Below are positions 11,623 to 21,748 of a DNA stretch of 64,000 bases, in pieces (positions within the stretch are counted from its first letter, which is position 1; each line of letters begins with the position of its first letter). Position numbers and translations under genes: made by a program. The notes below the pieces were generated by a model, which saw only the letters and a list, made by a program, of their open reading frames with translations, was not told the origin of the DNA and did not search any database. This DNA comes from Blepharisma stoltei (lineage: Eukaryota > Ciliophora > Heterotrichea > Heterotrichida > Blepharismidae): assembly GCA_914767885.1 (NCBI GenBank), contig CAJZBQ010000020.1, positions 806,001 through 870,000 of the forward strand. Reading direction: 5' to 3'.

Positions 11623-11920
11623 TAGGCCTTCGGTTTAGGATGGCTTGCTGAAGAGGAAAGTTTTGTTTCTCCCCGAAGGTTTCTTGTATGCTAGATGGTT
11701 GCAAAGGATTTGCTACCATGCGGTTTTCGTTGTCAGGACCATTAGGGCATCGTTCAGAAGATGGCTCTGTCCTAGGGAGCTAATCCTTTGGAAATTTCTC
11801 AAGTCAGAAATCTAAATGGTATCCTTCTATTTTCCTCCTTTAAACTCGAGGTATAAAGAGACTGGCGTTTTGTAACCGACCGCTTATGGTCGTTTATTTT
11901 TAACTAACTAACTAACTAAC
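11623..11920 (+). mobile_element. SINE-like repeat ending in (TAAC)n
   Basis: It begins TAGGCCTTCGGTTTAGG and ends in about five TAAC/AACT units. It shares the start and several internal blocks (GGAAAGTTTTGTTT; AGGGAGCTAATC) with the IES at 27123-27484. GC content is far above the surrounding spacer. A short 3' simple repeat is typical of non-LTR-mobilised elements. The tail runs into the last codons of the neighbouring leftward gene. Confidence 0.65.
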
Positions 11921-13321
11921 TTGTTTTTCTTCTTTTAAAGCATTTCTAATAGATGGCTTAGCCGTGCTTCTTCTTTTAGGGTTTCTCTGAAATGCAGCTG
12001 CTTTTAATTTTGCCTCAGCTTGCTTATTTTTTTCTAACTGTTTGCAAGCTTGCTCTTGAAGGGTTGAATCAATCTTATAAGAATCAATAATTTTCAAAAG
12101 CTTTTGCTTTGTTTCATAGTCACATTTCAAAGCCATGCTTGACAGAGCACTACGAAAATCATTGAATAAAGCTATGAGCTTTTCAACAGTTTTTTTCTCT
12201 TCAAATTCTTCTTTTTGTAATTTAGATTCAAGTTTCTTGAATTTTCCTTTGTCAACCAATTTGCTGCATATATCTTGGTGCTCCTTAATGAAGTAGGTTT
12301 TCTTTACAAATAATAAAGAACAACTTTTTAGCTTACTAATATCTTCTTTTATTAGGGCATTTTCCTGGAATAATTCCCTGTTTTTTTCAACGGTGATACT
12401 AATTTTATTTTCTAGCCCTTTGATAATTCTTTCTGAATTTCTTAATTTTTTTTCCAAAATACCTTTTGCTGCAGTAATAGTTGAGATGGCCTTCATTGCG
12501 CTAGGCAAATCATTAATTTGATCTATCGCTGTCGCCTTTAATAAAATTTCATCTTCTCTTAGCATAGTCTCATATTCCTGACTAAGCTTGTCATTATATA
12601 CCATCAAAATTCTATCAAATTCTTCCCTATGCATAGCAAATCTTTCCTCAAGTAAATTTTCTAATCGTTTAATTTTTAGCCCGCATTTTTCTTTAACCCA
12701 ACTTAGCTTATAAAAATTTTTCCTTACCATTTCTTCATATCTTTTCTCAAATGCTTTCATTTCTTCCTTCAAAAGAGATTCTGCTTCTAAATGATTACTT
12801 CAGGATTCAGTTGATATATCCCTGATATCTAAGAAAAAAGGAGGCTCATATTCTGACATTTTGCTTAAATGCTTAACAAGCTTTTCGCTTTCTTCTGCTG
12901 TTTGAGTATTCGGAATAATCTCTTCGTCCATATTCTCTAATTCCTGCTTGGTATATTCAGAAAATATATCCTTAATTATACACAGTTTTTCATTCAAATT
13001 TTTGTAAAGCCCAAGAAACTTTCTGGCATCATTAGAAGCTGAGTATGCGTAATCATATTCTAATACAGAAAATTTATTTTCCTTGGCATTTGGAGATGCT
13101 TCTTTATTTGGAAGGTAGCCAAATTTCTCTTTCACAACTTCATCTGTTATAATTGGGTAGAGCTTTAATATTGTGTTTAAAATTATTGATTGCACAGACT
13201 TTAATTTTAACATGTGCCTTGCTAGTTTTCGTTTTGTTTGGCCGCTATCTCCAAGGAGAGATTCTTTATTCAGAAAAAAAGAAACAAAAAAATCCATGAC
13301 TTCTGTTTTCAGCTCTTCCAT
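11912..13321 (-). CDS. Coiled-coil protein of unknown function
   Basis: The 469-residue frame runs from ATG 13321 to a TAG at 11912, with a TGA-encoded Trp at the junction DISTESWSNHLEAES. The N-terminal 170 residues are helical (KLKSVQSIILNTILKLYPII). Residues 180-400 are continuous coiled coil, and the tail is basic (KRRSTAKPSIRNALKEEKQ). No family is recognised. The last residues (QVS and the stop) are read from the TAAC-type tail of the SINE-like repeat. If that repeat is eliminated, the frame would instead end about ten codons later at a different TAG, so the C-terminus depends on excision. Confidence 0.75.
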
Positions 13322-13989
13322 TTAGTGTAGATTGAATTTTTATAATCAATTAAATATGAATCCTTGATATACTTGAGAACTAAAGAAGCTTAAGCTAGAT
13401 TTGAAATAGGATAACTCAATCCTTTAGGAATGATAAAGCTTGACTTGATGAATTTAAATTTTATAAATCCTTTAAGCAATAAAATTAGCGATGCCAATAT
13501 CATTCTGAATGCTCAATAAACGAAAGTTGGAGCTATGTGCAAAATAAAATATAGGGGTTTCCCCTAGATAGCCCTTACAGGGCTTTGGATTCTGTCCGGA
13601 ATCCTTTGTTTGGTCGAACCAACAAGTGAGTTGGTCCGACCAATGCAGTGAGTTGGTCCGACCAATGCAGTGAGTTGGTTCGACCAACAGAAGGATTCCG
13701 GCCAGAATCCAAAGCACTGTAAGGGCTATCTAGGGGAAACCCCTATAGCATTGAATCTTTAAATATTATAAAGATACCTTTAAGTTTCGTTAGAATTTGA
13801 TCTTTAGAATTTTATTGAGACCTGAGAGAGCAGAGCACGTGGATTTCATTTGGGTTCAAGCTCCTCTTCATTGCTTAATAAATCTTTAAAAATTCAAGCT
13901 TTGGATGGATTATGTTAGTTCTAAGAAAGTTCTATGCACTATTTAATGTTAAACTTCATCCCATTTCTTAATAAAATTAGAGGCTAGAA
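13322..13989. other. Divergent intergenic region with a foldback element
   Basis: This 668-bp gap separates the leftward coiled-coil gene from the rightward HSP60 gene. Its main content is the foldback element at 13550-13747. The remaining sequence is AT-rich and should include the HSP60 promoter; no clear heat-shock element array was recognised. Confidence 0.6.
13550..13747. mobile_element. 198-bp TA-bounded foldback element with internal palindrome repeats
   Basis: The arms start TATAGGGGTTTCCCCTAG and are nearly perfectly inverted over 70 bp or more. The centre holds three tandem units of about 22 bp, each containing a TTGGTCCGACCAA-type palindrome separated by TGCAGTGAG. The architecture matches the foldback IESs at 22409 and 30684, although the arm sequences differ. 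Here it is intergenic, so excision cannot be tested by frame. Confidence 0.85.
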
Positions 13990-15748
<1,759 letters not shown>

Positions 15749-15766
15749 GGCTCAAGGTTAATTATC

Positions 15767-15939
15767 TAACTCACCCCCAATCACAAGTAAAAAAAAATTT
15801 TATTACTGGGATTAAAGACATTTACCCTAAAAATAAGCAAATTTCGATTTAATCATATAGAATTTACTGCTTGAAATTTTTTTGCTAAAACTCCCCGATA
15901 ATAAGTAAAATTTTGGGTACTATAGGTATGAGGTGAGAG
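15767..15939. mobile_element. Possible 173-bp intergenic IES
   Basis: It lies between the converging stops of HSP60 and the next gene. The ends are TAACTCACCCC and GAGGTGAGAGTA, weakly inverted and similar to the MITE ends. No coding frame tests it. Confidence 0.45.
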
Positions 15940-15956
15940 TAAGTTACTTTAATTTT

Positions 15957-16883
15957 TTAAAATTCTTGAGTGGCATATGTAATCACTTTTGATCTTAAAG
16001 ATTTATAGGAATTTCTTAATTCTTCATTTTGTGATAAAATTTGAAGCTTTTCAATGTTGATTCTAGAGATTTCTTGCTCCAACGAGTAAATTTTTTCAGA
16101 TAACTTTGTATTTTCTTTCTCAAGATCTTGGATTTTGTTTTTTTCATTACGGTTTTCAATAACTTCTTGTGCCAGTCTGTCTACAGCTTCTTGAAGTCTT
16201 TTATTTTGCTGGTGGAGCTGGGTTTTTTCCATTGCAAGGTTTAAAATTGTATCATTAGCTTTTTGTGTGCAATTTTTAAGTTCTTCTTGAAGCTGCTCGA
16301 GTTGAGTTTCTTTGCTGACTTGCAAATCTGACTGGAGCTTTTTAACTTGCTCTCTATAGACCTCTAATTCTTCTTGTAAAGCTGCTGTTTTTTGGTCAAT
16401 ATATGGAATTGACGATTGATCACTGTGCCATACCAAATCAGATCTAGGAGAAAATCCTATGTTGGAACTGGATTCTAACTCCCCCCCTCCGTAAGCGAAC
16501 AAAAATATTTTGTTCACGGAGGGAGGGGAGTTAATTTTTTTTAAAAAATTTATACATAAACTTTAAAGAAAAAAATTTTTTTCGGAATTTAAAAAAATCC
16601 CGTTTTCGAAAATTGTAGGCAAATATTAATTTAATTTGTAAAATTTATGTTTTAGAACGCAATTTGTTTAAAATTAACAGAATTAGCTCGAGATTTCATG
16701 ATACTAGTTAACACTTATATATCAATTTTTTTCATATAAAAAATTTTTCTATTAAAAACATTTTATTGGCTCACTGAGGATGGGTTTTTTAGCAAAAAAT
16801 AAGGATTTTTCTAATGGTTTTGTTCGCTCACGGAAGGGGGGGAGTAAATGAATTTTCTCAGAATAATTTTGATAGTCTTCCAT
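15957..16883 (-). CDS. Coiled-coil protein interrupted by a MITE
   Basis: The protein is 185 residues after removing the 369-bp MITE (16476-16844). Start ATG 16883 gives MEDYQNYSEKIHLESSSNIG; residues 40-175 are one long coiled coil (ALQEELEVYREQVKKLQSD). No family is recognised. The excision is confirmed independently by the partial duplicate at 18703-19097, which has no MITE and reads MEDCQNYSEKIHLESSSNIG straight through. The gene converges with HSP60. Confidence 0.88.
16476..16844. mobile_element. 369-bp MITE (GTGAGTGAACAAA subfamily) inside a coiled-coil gene
   Basis: Ends are TAACTCCCCCCCTCCG and CGGAAGGGGGGGAGTA. The interior shares long blocks (GCAATTTGTTTAAAATTAA; TTAACACTTATATATC) with the copies at 27510, 30016, 31702 and 63756. 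The duplicated locus at about 19062 has the uninterrupted sequence GATTCTAAATGAATTTTC, which is exactly what TA-to-TA excision would leave. Confidence 0.96.
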
Positions 16884-16935
16884 TTAAATCAAAATATTTT
16901 AATATTAATTATCGAAATTAAATTGATTCCCAAAA

Positions 16936-17212
16936 TTAAGTACGCTGTTTGTAGAGTTGAATTGACAATGAAAAGCTAGTCCTATAAATTTGGTTCTTAG
17001 CCTTTCCTAAGCTTCGAGTTTTGGAGACTATTTTTTTCATTCTTTCTGCAGAATCCACATTAAGAACAAGTTGCTCAGTATTTCTAAGAATTGCCTCCAC
17101 CACGCCAAGAAGAATTTTTCTCATAATTCTTGGTGTTCCGCACAATAGCTTGTCCAATAATTCGATGGGCAACTTAATCCATAAATCTTTGGATAACGAA
17201 AGCAATGCATAA
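16936..17212 (-). pseudogene. Degenerate lysozyme relic 1
   Basis: The stretch aligns by eye with the neighbouring lysozyme genes. Its left part resembles their Cys-rich C-terminal segment (AACAAGTTG...ATTGCCTCC), its right part their N-terminal segment (GTTCCGCACAATAGCTTGTCC; GATGGGCAACTT), and the catalytic middle is missing. A 90-codon open frame runs through it but lacks a signal peptide and the Cys pattern. A second copy lies at 19141-19430. Confidence 0.6.
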
Positions 17213-17473
17213 GTAATTAAAGATAGAAAATTGACTCCTTAGGGTTATAATTGCTAATATAATGTAATAAAATAACCAATGCAATTTTCTCCATAATAAT
17301 TGATTAATTTAGAATCTATTATATTTATTTCAAGATGAGTATTATTTTTTTTTTTTTTAAATTATTTCAACTATATTATAAGGAAGTAAGTTTCTATAAT
17401 TCTTAATTAAATAATTTTGATAATATTCCATTTAAATCATAATTGTTTTAAATATTTACCCTTAAAAAGAAGT

Positions 17474-18007
17474 TTATAATTGACTTCCAGAGTTAAGCTC
17501 ATTGTTTTCCGCATCGATTTTATGAGAAATTGATTGCTCTTGGCTTTGGGCTCTTAACCTTTCTTCAGCTTCAAGTCTTAAGAATTCATTCTCTTCATCC
17601 TCGCTGCAACAGTTGCATTTAGAGCAAGCTACCCACTTACTCCAATTATTACCTCCCCAGCCCCATATCTTTTTAGCGCAAGCAAGGTTTGTTGATGGGT
17701 TACAAGTTGGTGAACCTCCACTGCATGAGGCCCAGTTGGAAGAGTTAATTTGCCATAAGCCAATGTCATTTGACCCATTAGTGTTATGGTTTTGTGCATT
17801 AGCATTCCCACCACTTTCATGAGAGGCAATGCATTGGCAGCATGTTTGGCTCCATCCTGAATATTGAGAGCACCAAGAAGCAATATTTACTACGTTCTTT
17901 GTAGTTCCACACAAGCAGCTTGTGCAGCTATTTGATGGGCAATTTCCTCCACAGGTATTTGCATAAGTACAGGCAAGGAATAAAGCTATTAGTACAATGC
18001 TCTTTAT
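17474..18007 (-). CDS. C-type lysozyme-like protein, copy A (start codon lost)
   Basis: This is the homologue of the intact copy at 19686-20219 and is open throughout. It keeps the secretory leader, the Cys-rich body, the catalytic-type Glu in CIASHESGGN, the Asp in GSNDIGLWQIN, the CAKKIWGWGG block and the charged tail ending NSGSQL. It should be an exported enzyme acting on bacterial peptidoglycan, in digestion of prey or defence. The codon aligned with the ATG of its sister is ATA (18005-18007), and no in-frame ATG precedes the domain before an upstream TAA. It is therefore either a recent pseudogene or uses a non-AUG start. All else is intact, so the loss looks recent. Confidence 0.75.
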   Translation of the reverse strand: MKSIVLIALFLACTYANTCGGNCPSNSCTSCLCGTTKNVVNIASWCSQYSGWSQTCCQCIASHESGGNANAQNHNTNGSNDIGLWQINSSNWASCSGGSPTCNPSTNLACAKKIWGWGGNNWSKWVACSKCNCCSEDEENEFLRLEAEERLRAQSQEQSISHKIDAENNELNSGSQL

Positions 18008-18277
18008 AATGATTATAGATTAATTTACTCCACTATTTAATTTCCAGCATTCTACAATTTTTTATTTAAGATGATAACTTTTTGCACAATTAAAAATTAG
18101 AATGAAACTTCAAATTCCAGATAATCCTACTAAATGCATGCTTTTATATTGTTTTTAAGCTCAAAGAACAGTCTAGGATTTATTTTCACCAATAATTAGT
18201 AGAAAATATAATTAAAATTATAATCTATATTTAAATATTTTATAAATTAATATGTTATTCTAAAGGCTTGAATCATA

Positions 18278-18647
18278 TTAAACCTGAGAATCATACCTAA
18301 GACCCCTATTTTTAGCAGCAAGTTCTTCAACTAATCTGGCTTGGTCTTCTATTTCTTTCATTTGTGCTCGAAGTTCAAGAATTAATTTATCTCTTTCATC
18401 AGATGAATTACAACATCCACATGCTGAGCATGCAGGCCAATATTTTCAACTATTTCAACCCCAAGCCCAAATTTTTTTTGCGCAATTTAAATTTGAGGTT
18501 GGAGAGCACGGTGGGTTACCATCGTTGCAGGATTCCCAATTTGTGCTGTTAATTTGCCAAACACCTATTTGTCGAGATCCATAGGAATTATAGCTTTCAG
18601 TATTTGCGTTTCCATTGCTTATATTTGATGCAATACATTTTCGGCCA
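18278..18647 (-). pseudogene. Lysozyme-like copy C, truncated at a duplication junction
   Basis: Nearly identical to the C-terminal two thirds of the gene at 20499-21038, from CIASNISNGNANTESYN to the end. The N-terminal part, with signal peptide and first cysteines, is absent because the duplicated unit ends at about 18647. Sequence beyond that point is a fragment of a dispersed repeat. It cannot make a secreted protein. Confidence 0.85.
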
Positions 18648-18702
18648 AAAATTTTCAGTGAAATGGACACTATCATTTAGGCAAAGTCATTTGACCTGCT
18701 AT
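18648..18702 (-). repeat. Truncated end of the 8-bp-duplication repeat family at the duplication junction
   Basis: These 55 bp (GTGAAATGGACACTATCA; TTGACCTGCT) match the end of the element at 54951-55113 (GTGAAATGCACACTATCA; TTGGACCTGC). They lie exactly between the end of duplicated unit 1 and the start of unit 2. Confidence 0.7.
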
Positions 18703-19097
18703 CTCAAGATCTTGGATTTTGTTTTTTCCATTACGGTTTTCAATAACTTCTTGTGCCAGTCTGTCTACAGCTTCTTGAAGTCTTTTATTTTGCTGGTGGA
18801 ACTGGGTTTTTTCCATTGCAAGGTTTAAAATTGTATCATTAGCTTTTTGTGTGCAGTTTTAAGCTCTTCTTGAAGCTGCTCGAGCTGAGTTTCTTTGCTT
18901 ACTTGCAAATCTGACTGGAGCTTTTTAACTTGCTCTCTATAGACCTCTAATTCTTCTTGTAAAGCTGCTGCTTTTTGGTCAATATATGGAATTGACGATT
19001 GATCACTGTGCCATACCAAATCAGATCTAGGAGAAAATCCTATGTTGGAGCTGGATTCTAAATGAATTTTCTCTGAATAATTTTGACAGTCTTCCAT
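18703..19097 (-). pseudogene. Partial duplicate of the coiled-coil gene, without the MITE
   Basis: It corresponds to the first 130 or so codons of the gene at 15957-16883. It starts at ATG 19097 (MEDCQNYSEKIHLESSSNIG) and reads through the MITE site. A one-base deletion near 18857 (GTGCAGTTTTAAG against GTGCAATTTTTAAG) shifts the frame, and the 3' third of the gene is missing. Confidence 0.88.
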
Positions 19098-19140
19098 TTA
19101 AATCAAAATATTTTAAATATTAATTATCGAAATTAATTGA

Positions 19141-19430
19141 TTCCCAAATTATGCACGCTGTTTTTAGTTTGAATTGATAATGAAAAGTTAGTCCTATTAA
19201 TTGGCTCTTAGCCTTTCCTAAGCTTCAAGTTTTGGATATTTTCTTTATTCTTACTGCAGAATCCACATTAAGAACAAGTTACCCAGTATTTCCAAGAATT
19301 GTCCACACGACGCCAAGAAGAATTGTTCACATAATTCTTGCTGTTCTGCACAATAGCTTGCCCAATAATTTGATTGGGAATTTACTCTATAAAATTTGGA
19401 TAAACGAAAGCAATGCATAAGTAATTGAAG
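19141..19430 (-). pseudogene. Degenerate lysozyme relic 2
   Basis: Duplicate of the relic at 16936-17212, with further small deletions. It has the same two fragments of lysozyme sequence and no catalytic segment. Confidence 0.55.
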
Positions 19431-19685
19431 TTAAAAAATTGAGTCCTTAGGGTTATAATTTTTAATATAATTTAATAAAATAATTTTCTTCACACTAATT
19501 GATTAATTTAGTATCTATTATATTTATTTCAAGATGAGTGATTATTTGATTTTTTTAAAATAATTGTTGAGGCTATTTAAACTATATTAATAAGCAAATA
19601 AGTTTCTATAATTTTTAATTAAATAATTTTGATAATATTCCATTTAAATCGTAATTTTTTTAAATATTTACTCTTAAAAAGAAGT

Positions 19686-20219
19686 TTATAATTGACTTCC
19701 AGAGTTAAGCTCATTGTTTTCCGAATCGATTTTATGAGAAACTGACTGCTCTTGGCTTTGGGCTCTTAACCTTTCTTCAGCTTCAAGTCTTAGGAATTCG
19801 TCCTCTTCAGCCTTGCTGCAACAATTGCATCCAGAACAAGTTGACCATAATTTCCAAGTATTGCCTCCCCAACCCCATACCTTTTTAGCGCAAGCAAGGT
19901 TTGTTGATGGGTTACAAGGTGCAGAACCTCCACTGCATGAATCCCAGTTTGCTGAGTTAATTTGCCATAAGCCAATGTCATTTGACCCATTAGTGTTATG
20001 GTTTTGTGCATTAGCATTCCCACCACTTTCATGAGAGGCAATGCATTGGCAGCATGTTTGGCTCCATCCTGAATATTGAGAGCACCAAGAAGCAATACTT
20101 ACAACGTCCTTTGTAGTTCCACACAAGCAGCTTGTGCAGTCATTTGATGGGCAATTTCCTCCACAGGTATTTGCATAAGCACAGGCAAGGAATAAAGCAA
20201 TTAGTGTAATGCTTTTCAT
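19686..20219 (-). CDS. Secreted C-type lysozyme-like protein, copy B (intact)
   Basis: The 177-residue protein has signal peptide MKSITLIALFLACAYA followed by a Cys-rich body. The core reads WSQTCCQCIASHESGGNANA, then NGSNDIGLWQINSANW, then LACAKKVWGWGGNTWKLW. This matches the C-type lysozyme pattern, with the catalytic Glu in HES and an Asp in the GS-D-G loop, the QIN motif, and the CAKK...W helix near the end. The Glu-rich tail (residues 135-177) is not part of the usual fold. It is expected to be secreted or delivered to food vacuoles to hydrolyse peptidoglycan. It is the only one of the four copies with a start codon, leader and both catalytic-type residues all intact. Confidence 0.9.
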   Translation of the reverse strand: MKSITLIALFLACAYANTCGGNCPSNDCTSCLCGTTKDVVSIASWCSQYSGWSQTCCQCIASHESGGNANAQNHNTNGSNDIGLWQINSANWDSCSGGSAPCNPSTNLACAKKVWGWGGNTWKLWSTCSGCNCCSKAEEDEFLRLEAEERLRAQSQEQSVSHKIDSENNELNSGSQL

Positions 20220-20498
20220 AATGATTATTGATTAATTAACTCCACTATTTGATTTCCCATATAGAGAGCTATCCACAATTTTTTATTTAAGATGATAACT
20301 TTTTGCACAATTAAAAATGCTAATTAAACTTCAAATTCCTGATAATACTACTAAACGCATGCTTTTATATTGTTTCTAGGCTCAAAGGACAGTCTAGGAT
20401 TTATTTTCTCCAATAATTAGTAGAAAATATAATTAAAATTATAATCTATATTTAAATATATCATAAATTAATATGTTATTCTAAAGGCTTGAATCATA

Positions 20499-21038
20499 TT
20501 AAACCTGAGAATCATACCTAAGACCCCTATTTTTAGCAGCAAGTTCTTCAACTAATCTGGCTTGGTCTTCTATTTCTTTCATTTGTGCTCGAAGTTCAAG
20601 AATTAATTTATCTCTTTCATCAGATGAATTACAGCATCCACACGCTGAGCATGCAGGCCAATATTTTCAACTATTTCCACCCCAAGCCCAAATTTTTTTT
20701 GCGCAATTTAAATTTGAGGTTGGAGAGCACGGTGGGTTACCATCGTTGCAGGATTCCCAATTTGTGCTGTTAATTTGCCAAACACCTATTTGTCGAGATC
20801 CATAGGAATTATAGCTTTCAGTATTTGCGTTTCCATTGCTTATATTTGGTGCAATACATTTGCAGCATGATTGGCTCCAGCCTTGAAATTGAGAACACCA
20901 ATAAGCTATATCAATAACATTTGAAGAGTACCCACAAGAGCAAGTGTCCTTAGGGCAGTCATTTAAAGGGCAGTTTCCACCACAAGTATCTGCATAGGCT
21001 AAAAACGCTAATCCTAGTAGAATAAATATTCCTTTCAT
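20499..21038 (-). CDS. Lysozyme-like protein, copy D, catalytic residues replaced
   Basis: The 179-residue protein runs from ATG 21038, with signal peptide MKGIFILLGLAFLAYA, to TAA 20499. One TGA is read as Trp (GGNSWKYWPAC). Overall pattern and cysteines follow copy B, including IGVWQINSTNW and NCAKKIWAWGG. The catalytic Glu position is Ile (CIAPNISNGN) and the Asp position is Gln (GSRQIGVW). By family logic it should lack glycosidase activity and may instead bind glycans, as lysozyme-like proteins without the catalytic pair do. The C-terminal 45 residues form a charged helix. Confidence 0.85.
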
Positions 21039-21748
21039 ATTAATTATTTTTGAATTAAAATAGAATATGTCAAAATTATCAGTTTGGATATTAAATATCA
21101 TCCAAAACAACTAAATTTTCAATTTAAAATTATTTTCTTTGCTCTGTGTTTTATGGGTATATATGTTTGATAATTCTAAAGAAGTATGAACAGCAAGCTA
21201 TTCTTCCATTTTAATTGATAGTCTTAGAATCCAATTCTTAGAAATTCTTTGAAGCTTAGTCAGCTCTAAGGCTGTCTACGCATAAACCTTAAAGAAACCG
21301 AAGGTAGAAAGTCAAATTAAATTTTAGATTGGAGCTGAAAATATTAAAGATTTTTATGAATTCATTCATATCGATTTAGCCACGTAATGAATGATAAAAA
21401 TAAATAAAACAATTGTTTTATATGTATCAGGCTTAGATGTCCCTTACTTTGCATCACCTATCAAGGTAAATTTATCATCAGTCAAATATTTATTATTAGC
21501 CGGCCATTTAATTATATTTTATTGTTATGGTCTGGGCCTCATTTGGATCACCTTGGCCTATACGATATCCAATCAACTGATTACGTTGTCTTGGGCAAAT
21601 CAATTCCAACAGTTGATGAATGAAAGCTTTAGTATCACTTGTCAGCTGGTGGAATTGAATGGCAACTGATGCCTCCCAAGACAACTACACCAGTTAGATG
21701 AATATCATGCAGGACAGGGGGATCCAAAAGAGGCCCTAGGCTATAAAT
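21039..21748. other. Intergenic, with an unassigned GC-richer block
   Basis: The segment 21420-21740 is less AT-rich than spacer DNA and has weak internal inverted repeats (GGCCTCATTTGGATC; CCAAAAGAGGCCC). A 92-codon plus-strand frame (21391-21669) runs through it but shows no family features. It is probably a decayed repeat. Confidence 0.4.

Larger units (their letters stand above)
11089..11911. other. Intergenic segment filled by a MITE and a SINE-like unit
   Basis: The 823-bp gap between two leftward genes contains the MITE at 11106-11518, a 100-bp island (11519-11622) and a SINE-like repeat (11623-11920). The island has an open 34-codon plus-strand frame (WLTEEGPPGALPMELVDYPD and onward) ending at the SINE. 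It has no start and no partner exon that I could find, so I do not call it a gene. Confidence 0.6.
16119..20861. repeat. Tandem duplication, two units of about 2.16 kb
   Basis: Unit 1 is 16119-18647 (2529 bp, or 2160 bp without its 369-bp MITE). Unit 2 is 18703-20861 (2159 bp). Both carry, in order, the 5' part of the coiled-coil gene, a lysozyme relic, a lysozyme with intact catalytic residues, and a second lysozyme type. The near-identical length after subtracting the MITE shows that the MITE is the only large difference between the units. Confidence 0.9.

Noticed and set aside
11437-11625. 62-codon frame spanning the MITE end and the sequence after it
   Set aside because: It begins inside the MITE and ends at a SINE-like repeat. 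The outer 34 codons look protein-like but no start or joining exon was found.
13600-13700. Short regularly spaced repeats suggesting a CRISPR array
   Set aside because: Only three units without unique spacers, inside a palindromic element of a eukaryote.
13472-13717. 81-codon frame rich in Thr, His and Trp
   Set aside because: It is the translation of the foldback element; the repetitive peptide comes from the tandem palindromes.
21391-21669. 92-codon plus-strand hydrophobic frame
   Set aside because: It sits in a repeat-like GC-richer block with inverted pieces and has no start context or family features; listed only as an intergenic block.
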